DNA of 11,976 bases from Blastocatellia bacterium (GTDB lineage: Bacteria > Acidobacteriota > Blastocatellia > Chloracidobacteriales > JADJPF01), in NCBI GenBank assembly GCA_016789295.1, contig JAEUQL010000059.1:1-11976 (forward strand), read 5' to 3'. The position numbers and the translations under genes were made by a program. The notes beneath the pieces were generated by a model. The model ran no database searches and was not told the DNA's origin. It saw only the letters and a program-made list of their open reading frames with translations. This document shows, one piece after another, positions 1 to 6,782 of this stretch (position 1 is the first letter of the stretch; the number at the start of each line of letters is the position of its first letter).

Positions 1-126
1 TGGCTGCTCTTGCTGACCATTTACAGATTGAGCAGCAGGCTTTGTTTCCTGCGATGAAACAGGAATAACCAGAGAGAATGTGATCATCAGTAAAGTAGTA
101 AATAGAAGAATTAATCGTTTTCTCAT
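1..126 (-). CDS. N-terminus of a secreted protein (partial)
   Basis: Reading the minus strand from the ATG at 126 gives 42 codons that stay open to the window edge. The first residues, MRKRLILLFTTLLMITFSLV, form a classic Sec signal peptide: a short basic n-region followed by a hydrophobic core. After it comes IPVSSQETKPAAQ, where V-S-S before Q fits a signal peptidase I site. There is no lipobox cysteine. The mature part begins with a Gln/Ala/Pro-rich stretch typical of the linker of an envelope protein. A GGAAAGAGG sequence sits directly before the ATG, a close spacing for a ribosome binding site. The gene lies 53 bp downstream of trmFO on the same strand and could be co-transcribed. The function cannot be told from this fragment. 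Confidence 0.7.
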   Translation of the reverse strand, partial: MRKRLILLFTTLLMITFSLVIPVSSQETKPAAQSVNGQQEQP

Positions 127-179
127 ACCTCTTTCCTGAATCTTTTTTGAATCTTCAGAAATTGGACGCCTCAATTTGG

Positions 180-1526
180 TTAAGTTGTAATAGTTGCGCT
201 TTTATGAAATTTAATTTGACTTAGCCAGTTGTCAAATGCTGCCAGTCCACGCTCAACTTGTAGCCTCTTCTTTTCACTCTTCTGCTTTATCTTCTTCTTT
301 TCTTCTAATGGAGGAAGCAATGCAAAGGTGATGTTTGCTGGTTGATAAGGTCTCACTTCACAGTTTGCAACATAGTTGAGAAGACTACCTATCGCACTCT
401 CTCTGGGAAGCTTCACTGCGTCTCTACCTAAAGCCAAAAGTGCAGCAGTAGTGCCAGCTACAAGCCCTGTTGCTATCGACTCCACATAACCTTCAACTCC
501 AGATATTTGGCCAGCAAAGTAGATTCTCGGCTCAGACTTAACTTGCAGCAGATCATTCAGAACTGTTGGAGAGTTTATATAAGTATTTCGATGAATCTGC
601 CCATACTTGATAAACTCTGCATTCTCAAGCCCAGGGATCAACTGCAAGATACGCTTCTGCTCTCCATATTTGAGGTGATTTTGAAAACCCACGAGATTGT
701 AACTATCGGCCATAAGGTTTTCTTGGCGCAACTGTACTGCTGCATATGGAATGCGGCCAGTCTTTGGATCGACCAGTCCAACAGGCTTCATTGGCCCAAA
801 CCTGAGTGTATCTCGACCACGTCGGGCAATCTCTTCTATCGGTAAGCAAGCTTCAAAAAATGGAGTATTCTCAAACTCTTTTAGTTGTACACTTTCGGCC
901 TTGATCAACTCTTGATAAAAATGCTCGTACTCTTCTTCTGTCATTGGACAGTTAACATAATCTGCACCACCTTTGTCATAACGTGCAGCACGAAAGACTA
1001 TATCGTAGTTTATTGTGTCAGCGTCTACTACAGGACTTATCGCATCATAGAAATATAGCTGTGTCTCGCCTGTTAACTTTCCAATACTTGCTGAAAGCTT
1101 GTCAGAAGTTAGAGGCCCAGTAGCAATTATCACTTGGCCTTGAGCCGGTATCTCTGTCACCTCTTCTCTAACTACCTTGATAAGAGGTTCTGCTTCTAGT
1201 CTCTTTGTCACTTCTTCTGAAAACTTTTCTCTGTCTACAGCAAGAGCAGCACCAGCCGGAACTTTAGTCTCAGCAGCAACTTCAAGTAGCAATGACCCTG
1301 CACGACGAAGCTCCTCTTTAAGCATATAAGGAGCAGTCCCCGGCTCATCAGACTTTAAAGAGTTGCTACAGACAATCTCTGCTAGCCTATCTGTTGTATG
1401 AGCAGGAGTGCGAACCTGTGGACGCATCTCGTAGAGCTTTACTTTTGCACCAAAACGCGCAGCTTGCCAAGCAGCTTCACTTCCCGCAAGCCCACCACCA
1501 ATTATTGTAATCTCTTGATCTTTCAT
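180..1526 (-). CDS. trmFO: Methylenetetrahydrofolate-tRNA-(uracil-5-)-methyltransferase TrmFO
   Basis: TrmFO makes 5-methyluridine at position 54 of the tRNA T-loop in the cytoplasm, using methylene-THF as carbon donor and FAD as reductant. The 448-residue protein has the usual family length. The N-terminus MKDQEITIIGGGLAGSEAAW carries the FAD Rossmann GxGxxG motif. Residues 53-59 (CSNSLKS) hold Cys53, and Cys227 lies in FEACLPIEE; these match the two functional cysteines known from Bacillus TrmFO (53 and 226). The C-terminal half has the family signature blocks YINSPTVL and GQISGVEGYVES. An upstream in-frame ATG at 1571 would add 15 residues (MFDFLAVKNCC...) before the conserved start. I prefer 1526, which begins right at the FAD fold and has AGGA just before it. 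An upstream palindrome (1592-1606) may be regulatory. Confidence 0.96.
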   Translation of the reverse strand: MKDQEITIIGGGLAGSEAAWQAARFGAKVKLYEMRPQVRTPAHTTDRLAEIVCSNSLKSDEPGTAPYMLKEELRRAGSLLLEVAAETKVPAGAALAVDREKFSEEVTKRLEAEPLIKVVREEVTEIPAQGQVIIATGPLTSDKLSASIGKLTGETQLYFYDAISPVVDADTINYDIVFRAARYDKGGADYVNCPMTEEEYEHFYQELIKAESVQLKEFENTPFFEACLPIEEIARRGRDTLRFGPMKPVGLVDPKTGRIPYAAVQLRQENLMADSYNLVGFQNHLKYGEQKRILQLIPGLENAEFIKYGQIHRNTYINSPTVLNDLLQVKSEPRIYFAGQISGVEGYVESIATGLVAGTTAALLALGRDAVKLPRESAIGSLLNYVANCEVRPYQPANITFALLPPLEEKKKIKQKSEKKRLQVERGLAAFDNWLSQIKFHKSATITT

Positions 1527-1591
1527 ATTCCTGAATATACAGCAGTTTTTCACAGCCAAAAAGTCAAACACGTTTAGAGATAGAAAAACTA

Positions 1592-1606
1592 GACCAAATT
1601 TTGGTC
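1592..1606. promoter_or_regulatory. 15-bp palindrome upstream of trmFO
   Basis: GACCAAA-T-TTTGGTC is a perfect 7+1+7 inverted repeat, 66 bp upstream of the trmFO start. On the minus strand its edge forms TTGACC, a fair -35 match, with TTCTAT 17 bp further on as a poor -10. This would suit an operator overlapping a promoter, but both the promoter and any regulator are inference. Confidence 0.3.
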
Positions 1607-1679
1607 AAAAAACTCTCTTGACTCTCTCTTTAAGAAGATGGTTGACCTATATTTTCCAGAGTTGAAAGCTTTCTCTGCT

Positions 1680-1706
1680 CAAACTACTCTTCTACTTATC
1701 AAAGAA
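1680..1706 (+). repeat. Direct repeat, copy 1
   Basis: CAAACTACTCT followed after 3 bp by ACTTATCAAAGAA. The same two blocks recur at 1826-1853 with a 4-bp spacer and one substitution (ACTTGTCAAAGAA). The two copies start 146 bp apart and flank a cluster of inverted repeats in the trmFO-NACHT gap. They could be the ends of a decayed small insertion or repeated protein-binding sites. Confidence 0.5.
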
Positions 1707-1754
1707 AGGCTTTTATTTATGCAAAATAGGCTATTAGATACTAAATAAAAGCCT
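1707..1754. repeat. 13-bp perfect inverted repeat
   Basis: AGGCTTTTATTTA (1707-1719) is the exact reverse complement of TAAATAAAAGCCT (1742-1754), with a 22-base loop that holds AATAG-G-CTATT, a smaller palindrome. As RNA it would fold into an AU-rich hairpin. It is not followed by a clear U tract in either direction, so a terminator role is uncertain. TAGGC-like words recur nearby at about 1727, 1770 and 1791. Confidence 0.5.
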
Positions 1755-1825
1755 ATGTTTTATAAAGAATAGGCATTTATCATTGGATAATAGGCTCAGG
1801 CTCTTAAGTTCAGCTTATTATTTAT

Positions 1826-1853
1826 CAAACTACTCTCATTACTTGTCAAAGAA
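1826..1853 (+). repeat. Direct repeat, copy 2
   Basis: CAAACTACTCT then CATT then ACTTGTCAAAGAA, matching copy 1 at 1680-1706. Its right end runs into an 18-bp palindrome (1848-1865, AAAGAATA-GA-TATTCTTT). Confidence 0.5.
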
Positions 1854-1865
1854 TAGATATTCTTT
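1848..1865. repeat. 18-bp palindrome
   Basis: AAAGAATA and TATTCTTT are perfect reverse complements separated by GA. It overlaps the end of direct repeat copy 2. A dimeric regulator site is possible, but nothing else supports that. The rest of the 1866-2030 stretch holds no convincing ORF or RNA gene. Confidence 0.35.
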
Positions 1866-2026
1866 ATTGAAAGCAGCTATTAAAGGCTAAGCTGGTAACC
1901 TCTTGCTCTTTAGCCTTACACAAAAACTACTACACTTAAAAGCAAAACCGTAAGAAGTGATGTAACTGTTGCTTCACAGTAATAATTGGATTGATAGAAC
2001 TAATAGCTAAGAAATAAACATTCTTC

Positions 2027-2056
2027 TAGCTTGAAAAAAGATAATGATCTTATAAT
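2027..2056 (+). promoter_or_regulatory. Candidate sigma70-type promoter of the NACHT gene
   Basis: TATAAT at 2051-2056 is a perfect -10 hexamer, 35 bp before the ATG. TTGAAA at 2031-2036 looks like a -35 but is only 14 bp away. The hexamers at 17-18 bp (around 2027-2033) match poorly, so the -35 is unresolved. AAGGGG at 2081-2086 is the ribosome binding site, 4 bp before the start. Confidence 0.45.
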
Positions 2057-2090
2057 GACGGCCTTAACACTTCTACTCTGAAGGGGTTCT

Positions 2091-5000
2091 ATGTCAACCA
2101 CCAATCAGGACTTTACAAGCTTCTTTAGATTTATTCATCTGTCTGATATCCATTTCGGATATGGAGACGAAGAAAGAAGATACTCTCTTCATCTTCAATT
2201 GACTGATCTTATAACTTCTTTGAAGAAAGAAGTAAAGGAGTTGAAAATAGATGCTCTGCTTGTTACAGGTGACATTGCTTTTAGTGGACAAGTCCATCAA
2301 TACGAAGAAGCTACAAAGCAGCTAAAGAATATAGCTTCATCTATTGGGCTTGAAGAGAGAAGCATCTTTCTAGTACCTGGCAATCACGATGTAGACAGAA
2401 ACGTTGCTAACAAAGACACAAGACGAATGCTGAAAGCGTTAAGAGAAGAGGCAGAACCTATAGATAACAGCTTGACGGATGAAGACCTAGAAAAGTTGAA
2501 AAATAGGATGCATAACTACTTGGAGTTTTCAAAGGATTTTGCTCCATTTGTGATAGAAGGAGTAGAAGGGACACTCTACTGGCAACATCGATATCCAACT
2601 TCTAAAGGGTTAAAGGTTAGGCTAGTCGGCTTGAATACAGCGCTTTTGTGCCAAGACAATAAAGACAAAGGAAAGCTTCAGGTAGGAAATAAGCAGATAT
2701 CAGAGACTCTTTCAGAAGTAACAGATAATGAGATAGTCATTATCATGACCCACCATCCATTAGACCAGATAGATGATGGTTACTGGATAATAGATTCAAG
2801 AGAAATACTCCCAAGACTAAATCAGAATGCACAACTTCATCTATGTGGGCACATTCATCAAGCAAACATCAGCAGAACTGTATCAGGTGGAGGTCAGGAT
2901 ATAGTGAGAATAATAGCTGGTGCTACACATGGAGAGAAGAGAGAGATATACAGCTATAACATCTGTGAAATAGGAATGAATGAAGAAGGAAAGCTTTGTG
3001 TCAGGACTAGACCTTACTTCTATTCAAAGAGTAATGCTGATTTCAGGCTTGATTCTGAGAATATTCCATCAGGGAGTACTTTCTCAGAGATGGTGTTGAA
3101 TAAACAGCCTAAATCTATTGAAGGAACTAATACAAGTAATCCAGAAAAAGCAGATTCTTCATCCATAAATCAGAATATAAATACCAATGCACAAAAAGAG
3201 ACAGACTTCGATCTCGAAAGCTACCGTAAGGCTCTGCTTCAAAGGTATAGAAGTTTAGACTTTGATTCATTTGATACCAAAGGGGCTTACTATAGAAACA
3301 GCGTAGCTCTTTGGGATGTCTTTGTTGCTCAAACTGTGAGAGATTGTCAGCAGTATTACCCGCAGATTCTAGAACTTCCTAAAGAGCATTTGAAGAGAAT
3401 GGGTGAAGAAGGTGAACTAGATGAAGCCTTTTTGAGAAAGTATCAAGATGAGGAAGAAAGGCGGCTCTCTTATGCCAATCAATCACCACAATCAGTACTT
3501 GAAGTAATAGGTGAACGACTAGATAGAGCGGTGATCTTGGGCGATCCTGGTTCAGGGAAGTCTTCTTTATTGAAGTATATAGCTTTGAACTGGGCAAAGA
3601 CTGAAGATATAAACTTGCTCTATTCTCAAAGAGTACCACTGCTCATAGAGCTACGAGAGTATGACCGTTGGGAATGTAGTGAAGGGAAGAGTTTTGTCAA
3701 ATACCTAAATAGTGCTCAAACATTTCACAGACTCAATCAGATAGATCTAGACCTGTTTCTTAAATCAAAAGATGCTGTAGTGCTACTTGATGGACTTGAT
3801 GAGGTTTTTGACCAAGGCAGAAGAGAGCAGGTAGTAAATGATATACAGCGTTTAAGCAATGATTACCAATCAGTAAAAATCATAGTTACATCAAGAGTAA
3901 TAGGCTATAAGCAGCAGAGGCTTAGTGACATAGGGTTTAAGCACTTTATGTTACAGGACTTGGATCGGCAACAGATAGAAGAATTTCTCAATCTTTGGCA
4001 TGACACCACTTTCGATGATGAGAGTGAAAAAGCATTCAAAAAAGATAGATTAAGAAAAGCTATTGATGAGTCAAAAGCCATAAGAGAATTAGCAGGTAAC
4101 CCACTACTTTTAACAATGATGGCTATCTTGAATCGAAATCAGGAGCTACCCAGAGATCGTGGACAGCTTTATGAGCAAGCTTCCTGTGTACTTTTAGAGA
4201 GATGGGACACAGAAAGAAAACTAGGTGAGCATCCAGAGTGGCCAAACCTAAAGTACTTGATTACTCACAAAGAAAAGTCTGAGATGTTATGTAAAGTAGC
4301 AACTCATATGCAGTCTGCTCCTAAAGGTTTATCTGGAAACATAATCTCTTCCAAAGATTTGAAGGAAATTCTTTACAGTTATCTGAAAACCAGCCTAGAT
4401 GTAGAGTCAGAACAGGCTCATAAACTCGCAAGGTTATTAATAGAGCAGCTAAGAGAGAGAAACTTTATTCTCTGTTACTTGAGGGCAGATAGTTATGCCT
4501 TTGTACATCGGACATTTCTGGAGTACTTCTGTGCAATCTCTATAATGGAAAAGTTTTCGCAGCAAGAGATCAGCATAGAAAGTTTGAAAGAGGACGTTTT
4601 TGGCAAGCATTGGGAAGATGAGACGTGGCATGAAGTCCTATGTTTAATCACCAGCAAGCTAAATTCCAAAAATGCCACACAAGTAATCAACTATCTACTC
4701 GACCAAGAAGAGAAGGGTAGAGATAAAAGCTACGAATTTCATAACATTTTCCTTGCAGCAAGATGCTTTCAAGAGCTACCAAATCCAAAGACATTTTCTG
4801 AACTCAGAAAGCGTTTGGCAAATGAGCTTCTCAAATTGATGAGGTTTGACTTTCCTTACTATTATGAGGTTTATGAATCAGAAAGGCAGCGTAAAGTAAA
4901 AATCAATACAAAAGCTGTTAGCTTCATAGCAAACTTTCAACTTATTGATGACACTCGGCTTTGGCTCAAAGATAAAGCTGTTAATGACAGCGATAGTTTT

Positions 5001-5495
5001 GTTCGAGAAACTGCAATCAGTGAACTAGCAAGGTGGTGGAAAGATGAACCACATACTCTAGTATTCATTAAAGATAAAGCTCTTAATGACAGCTATAGTG
5101 ATGTTCGAGTAACTGCAATCAGTGAACTAGCAAGAGGATGGAAAGATGAACCACATACTCTAGTATTCATTAAAGATAGAGCTCTTAATGACAGCGATAG
5201 TTTTGTTCGAAAAACTGCAATAGAAGAACTAGCAAGAGGATGGAAAGATGAACCAGATACTCTAGTATTCATTAAAGATAGAGCTGTTAATGAAAGCGAT
5301 AATAATGTTCAAGCAACTGCAATCATCCAACTAGCAAGTGAGTGGAAAGACCAACCAGATACTCTAATATTCATTAAAGATAGAGCTGTTAATGAAAGCG
5401 ATATACTTGTTCGTAGAACTGCAATAGAAGAACTAGCAAGAGGATGGAGAAATGATCCTGATGTTCAAGAGTTTCTTCGCAGCATTAACAGTTGA
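2091..5495 (+). CDS. Metallophosphoesterase-NACHT-HEAT-like repeat STAND protein (candidate anti-phage)
   Basis: The 1134-residue protein has three parts. Residues about 11-290 form a calcineurin-like metallophosphoesterase with every metal-binding motif intact: D19-I-H21, G60-D61, G97-N-H-D100, H221/H222 and G253-H-I-H256. A Ser/Asn-rich linker (about 325-370) leads to a NACHT NTPase: Walker A GDPGSGKSS (484-492), Walker B VVLLDGLDE (563-571), IIVTSR (597-602), GNPLLL (669-674) and the winged-helix-like FVHRTFLEYFCA (804-815). Residues 959-1128 are five 34-residue HEAT-like repeats. By analogy with Avs and bNACHT defence proteins, the repeats would sense a ligand, the NACHT domain would oligomerise on ATP, and the phosphoesterase would act on nucleic acid or a nucleotide. 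That role is inferred. The predicted protein is soluble, with no signal peptide or membrane segment. Arginine is encoded mostly by AGA/AGG, unlike mnmG, which hints at transfer. Confidence 0.88.
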   Translation: MSTTNQDFTSFFRFIHLSDIHFGYGDEERRYSLHLQLTDLITSLKKEVKELKIDALLVTGDIAFSGQVHQYEEATKQLKNIASSIGLEERSIFLVPGNHDVDRNVANKDTRRMLKALREEAEPIDNSLTDEDLEKLKNRMHNYLEFSKDFAPFVIEGVEGTLYWQHRYPTSKGLKVRLVGLNTALLCQDNKDKGKLQVGNKQISETLSEVTDNEIVIIMTHHPLDQIDDGYWIIDSREILPRLNQNAQLHLCGHIHQANISRTVSGGGQDIVRIIAGATHGEKREIYSYNICEIGMNEEGKLCVRTRPYFYSKSNADFRLDSENIPSGSTFSEMVLNKQPKSIEGTNTSNPEKADSSSINQNINTNAQKETDFDLESYRKALLQRYRSLDFDSFDTKGAYYRNSVALWDVFVAQTVRDCQQYYPQILELPKEHLKRMGEEGELDEAFLRKYQDEEERRLSYANQSPQSVLEVIGERLDRAVILGDPGSGKSSLLKYIALNWAKTEDINLLYSQRVPLLIELREYDRWECSEGKSFVKYLNSAQTFHRLNQIDLDLFLKSKDAVVLLDGLDEVFDQGRREQVVNDIQRLSNDYQSVKIIVTSRVIGYKQQRLSDIGFKHFMLQDLDRQQIEEFLNLWHDTTFDDESEKAFKKDRLRKAIDESKAIRELAGNPLLLTMMAILNRNQELPRDRGQLYEQASCVLLERWDTERKLGEHPEWPNLKYLITHKEKSEMLCKVATHMQSAPKGLSGNIISSKDLKEILYSYLKTSLDVESEQAHKLARLLIEQLRERNFILCYLRADSYAFVHRTFLEYFCAISIMEKFSQQEISIESLKEDVFGKHWEDETWHEVLCLITSKLNSKNATQVINYLLDQEEKGRDKSYEFHNIFLAARCFQELPNPKTFSELRKRLANELLKLMRFDFPYYYEVYESERQRKVKINTKAVSFIANFQLIDDTRLWLKDKAVNDSDSFVRETAISELARWWKDEPHTLVFIKDKALNDSYSDVRVTAISELARGWKDEPHTLVFIKDRALNDSDSFVRKTAIEELARGWKDEPDTLVFIKDRAVNESDNNVQATAIIQLASEWKDQPDTLIFIKDRAVNESDILVRRTAIEELARGWRNDPDVQEFLRSINS
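4965..5474 (+). repeat. Five tandem 102-bp coding repeats
   Basis: The units start at 4965, 5067, 5169, 5271 and 5373, each 34 codons. The shared frame is (I/L)KD(K/R)A(V/L)N(D/E)S, then a variable stretch, then TAI..LA..W and a conserved (K/R)(D/N)(E/Q/D)PxT-type end. Units 2 and 3 differ at about 11 of 102 bases by hand count, so the array expanded recently. The changes cluster at repeat positions 10, 12, 15 and 19. The pattern is a helical HEAT-like solenoid at the C-terminus of the NACHT protein, where the sensor is expected. Confidence 0.9.
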
Positions 5496-5594
5496 CACTT
5501 TATAGCTAAAGCAGTGGGATTGTTTTGGATGCTACGAAATAAGTTAGAAAACTACCATCAAGGATGGTCTAACCGCTTTCAAGCTGCAAAAGCA

Positions 5595-5621
5595 TCAACT
5601 ATCCTATGAATCGATAGTTGA
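5595..5621. repeat. Hairpin downstream of the NACHT gene
   Basis: TCAACTATC (5595-5603) and GATAGTTGA (5613-5621) form a perfect 9-bp stem with a 9-base loop, 100 bp after the NACHT stop. No U tract follows, so it is at best a weak or factor-dependent terminator. The remaining 5496-5732 gap shows no gene. Confidence 0.4.
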
Positions 5622-5732
5622 CCAGTTTCATTGTGACTACTACGCTGCTGCAAAGCTTTTCAACTTTAGTAGATTCATACTTTATACTTCCTTCAGGAAT
5701 CAGCAACTCAAGTAATGTTTTGGGGGTGAGTT

Positions 5733-6353
5733 ATGAGTAATAGAGGAGAATGTCTACTTTGTCATAGTAAATTTGAAAAGTCGTCCATTACCAATCATCT
5801 CAAGAGCTGCAGTAAAAAAAAACTTGCAGAAAGTAGTAAAAAAAGAGAGAAAACCTATCATATTGTTGTAGAAGGAAAATACTATCCTCAATACTGGATG
5901 CACATTGAAGTCCCAATTGACGCAAGACTATCTCTTCTCGATCAATTCTTGAGAAAGACTTGGCTCGAATGCTGTAGCCATATGAGTGAATTTGTAATTG
6001 ATGGTGAGCCTTTTGATGATATGAGCCAGCCTCTTAAAAACTGTATCGAACCAAAAGAGACATTTGAGTATATATATGATTTTGGAACCAGCACAGAACT
6101 CAAACTCAAAGTTATAGAAGAACAAGAAGGAGAGAAAACTAGTAGAGAGTCAATAAAACTGCTTGCCAGAAATGAACCTCCTGATATTTCCTGTGACTTT
6201 TGTAACGATTTTGCTGAATATGTCTGTGTAGAATGCACACTTGACGGTGGTTGTTTGTGCAAAAAATGTGTAAACAACCATGAATGTGATGAAGAAATGC
6301 TCCTTCCTATAGTCAACTCCCCAAGAGTTGGTGAATGTGATTATAGAGGTTGA
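5733..6353 (+). CDS. pRiA4b ORF-3-like domain protein flanked by zinc-binding segments
   Basis: The 206-residue protein has three parts. The N-terminus has a C2H2/C2HC-like finger (C7, C10, H22, C26). Residues about 40-130 resemble the plasmid pRiA4b ORF-3 family, also annotated as IS1096 passenger TnpR-like: YHIVVEGKYYPQYWMHIEVP, then SHMSEFVIDG and FEYIYDFG. The C-terminus is cysteine-rich (C154, C157, C165, C168, C174, C176, C179, H183, C185), spaced rather like a B-box. The molecular function of this family is not established. A good ribosome binding site, GGGGGTGA, lies at 5722-5729. The gene is 237 bp downstream of the NACHT gene on the same strand, so they may travel together, but close coupling is not shown. 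The domain call rests on remembered motifs and is moderately sure. Confidence 0.75.
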   Translation: MSNRGECLLCHSKFEKSSITNHLKSCSKKKLAESSKKREKTYHIVVEGKYYPQYWMHIEVPIDARLSLLDQFLRKTWLECCSHMSEFVIDGEPFDDMSQPLKNCIEPKETFEYIYDFGTSTELKLKVIEEQEGEKTSRESIKLLARNEPPDISCDFCNDFAEYVCVECTLDGGCLCKKCVNNHECDEEMLLPIVNSPRVGECDYRG

Positions 6354-6376
6354 CATCCTCCCAGCTTCTTTTAAGC
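6350..6376 (+). mobile_element. Possible remnant of an IS200/IS605-type element end
   Basis: TTGACATCCTCCC at 6350-6362 overlaps the stop codon of the preceding gene and is followed by AGCTT-CTTTT-AAGCT, a small stem-loop. Many IS200/IS605 (tnpB-carrying) elements end in TTGACATCCTCCC followed by a hairpin and a GATTCC-like tail. The tail is absent here and no transposase is present, so this is a degraded end or a coincidence. Confidence 0.25.
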
Positions 6377-6382
6377 TCCAAG

Positions 6383-6409
6383 AAAGCCGGAAATTTTTCA
6401 CCGGTTTTT
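6383..6409 (+). terminator. Candidate Rho-independent terminator
   Basis: CCGG (6387-6390) pairs with CCGG (6401-6404), flanking GAAA pairs with the TTTTTC tail around one bulged G, and a T5 run follows at 6405-6409. The stem is short but correctly placed 30 bp after the pRiA4b-type gene. Confidence 0.45.
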
Positions 6410-6541
6410 CGCCATAATTTCGACAACTATAAACACAATATATAGTAGCTATTGTCTGAAATAATATTGCAACACAAAGAGTTACAACTTTACAGGTTAT
6501 TTTCGCCTCTATAGGCTGTACTTGTTACCTAAAACTTTACA

Positions 6542-6559
6542 TGCTAGCCTCAGCTAGCA
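6542..6559 (+). repeat. Hairpin upstream of the Panacea remnant
   Basis: TGCTAGC, a CTCA loop, and GCTAGCA form a perfect 7-bp stem with a tetraloop, ending 31 bp before the remnant's ATG. It could have been an operator or leader hairpin for the once-active gene. The stretch 6410-6541 shows no gene. Confidence 0.4.
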
Positions 6560-6589
6560 AGATCAGAAGGAGATCAGGAGGAGGTTAGG

Positions 6590-6745
6590 ATGTATAAACC
6601 TATAGATATAGCTAACTGGTTCCTATGAAGTATAGACAGAGAAGCAGGGGATTCTATTACACATTTAAAGCTCCAAAAATTGGTTTATTCAGAAATGTAC
6701 AGAAGACAAAATGAGCAACAAAAAACGCAAAGGACAAATTCCTAA
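6590..6745 (+). pseudogene. Broken Panacea (DUF4065, SocA-like) antitoxin gene
   Basis: From the ATG at 6590 the reading is MYKPIDIANWFL, a TGA stop at 6626-6628, then SIDREAGDSITHLKLQKLVY in the same frame. IDIANWFL and ITHLKLQKLVY match the conserved N-terminus of Panacea/DUF4065 proteins, which serve as antitoxins or proteolytic adaptors (SocA) in toxin-antitoxin modules. After KLVY the similarity ends; the frame continues through SEMYRRQNEQQ to a stop at 6743. Family members usually run to about 150 residues or more, so the gene has both a nonsense codon and a loss of its C-terminal two thirds. A very strong ribosome binding site (AGGAGGAGG, 6576-6584) still precedes it. No toxin partner is visible nearby. 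Confidence 0.75.
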
Positions 6746-6782
6746 AGATGTAGCTAAATTACCAAATACTGCTGAAAATTAA
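6711..6782 (+). CDS. Small ORF, 23 codons, probably a remnant
   Basis: The ATG at 6711 follows AGAAG by a short spacer and reads MSNKKRKGQIPK... to a stop at 6780-6782. It overlaps the end of the Panacea remnant in another frame. I do not recognise the peptide. It may be the first codons of a second gene fused to the truncated Panacea sequence by deletion, or a chance ORF. The following stretch, 6783-6936, has a short AATAAT-GTCA-ATTATT palindrome and nothing else I can support. Confidence 0.2.
   Translation: MSNKKRKGQIPKDVAKLPNTAEN

Noticed and set aside
507..845. 112-codon ORF on the plus strand inside trmFO
   Set aside because: It is antisense to the well-conserved trmFO coding sequence, has no recognisable motif and reads as a shadow frame.
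4965..5474. Regular repeats considered as a CRISPR array
   Set aside because: The 102-bp units are in frame, have no unique spacers and encode a continuous HEAT-like protein segment.
5496..5609. Open frame continuing in phase after the NACHT stop (HFIAKAVGLFW...)
   Set aside because: 38 codons with no motif, no repeat similarity and no readthrough signal that I can see; the five-repeat array already ends cleanly before the TGA.
6410..6589. Searched for a toxin partner of the Panacea remnant
   Set aside because: No ORF of useful length with a start site or motif on either strand; the ORF on the minus strand at 6150-6401 is antisense to the pRiA4b-type gene.
6645..6656. GCAGGGGATTCT, resembling the second arm of an IS200/IS605 end
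   Set aside because: It encodes AGDSI within the conserved N-terminus of the Panacea remnant, so coding origin explains it.
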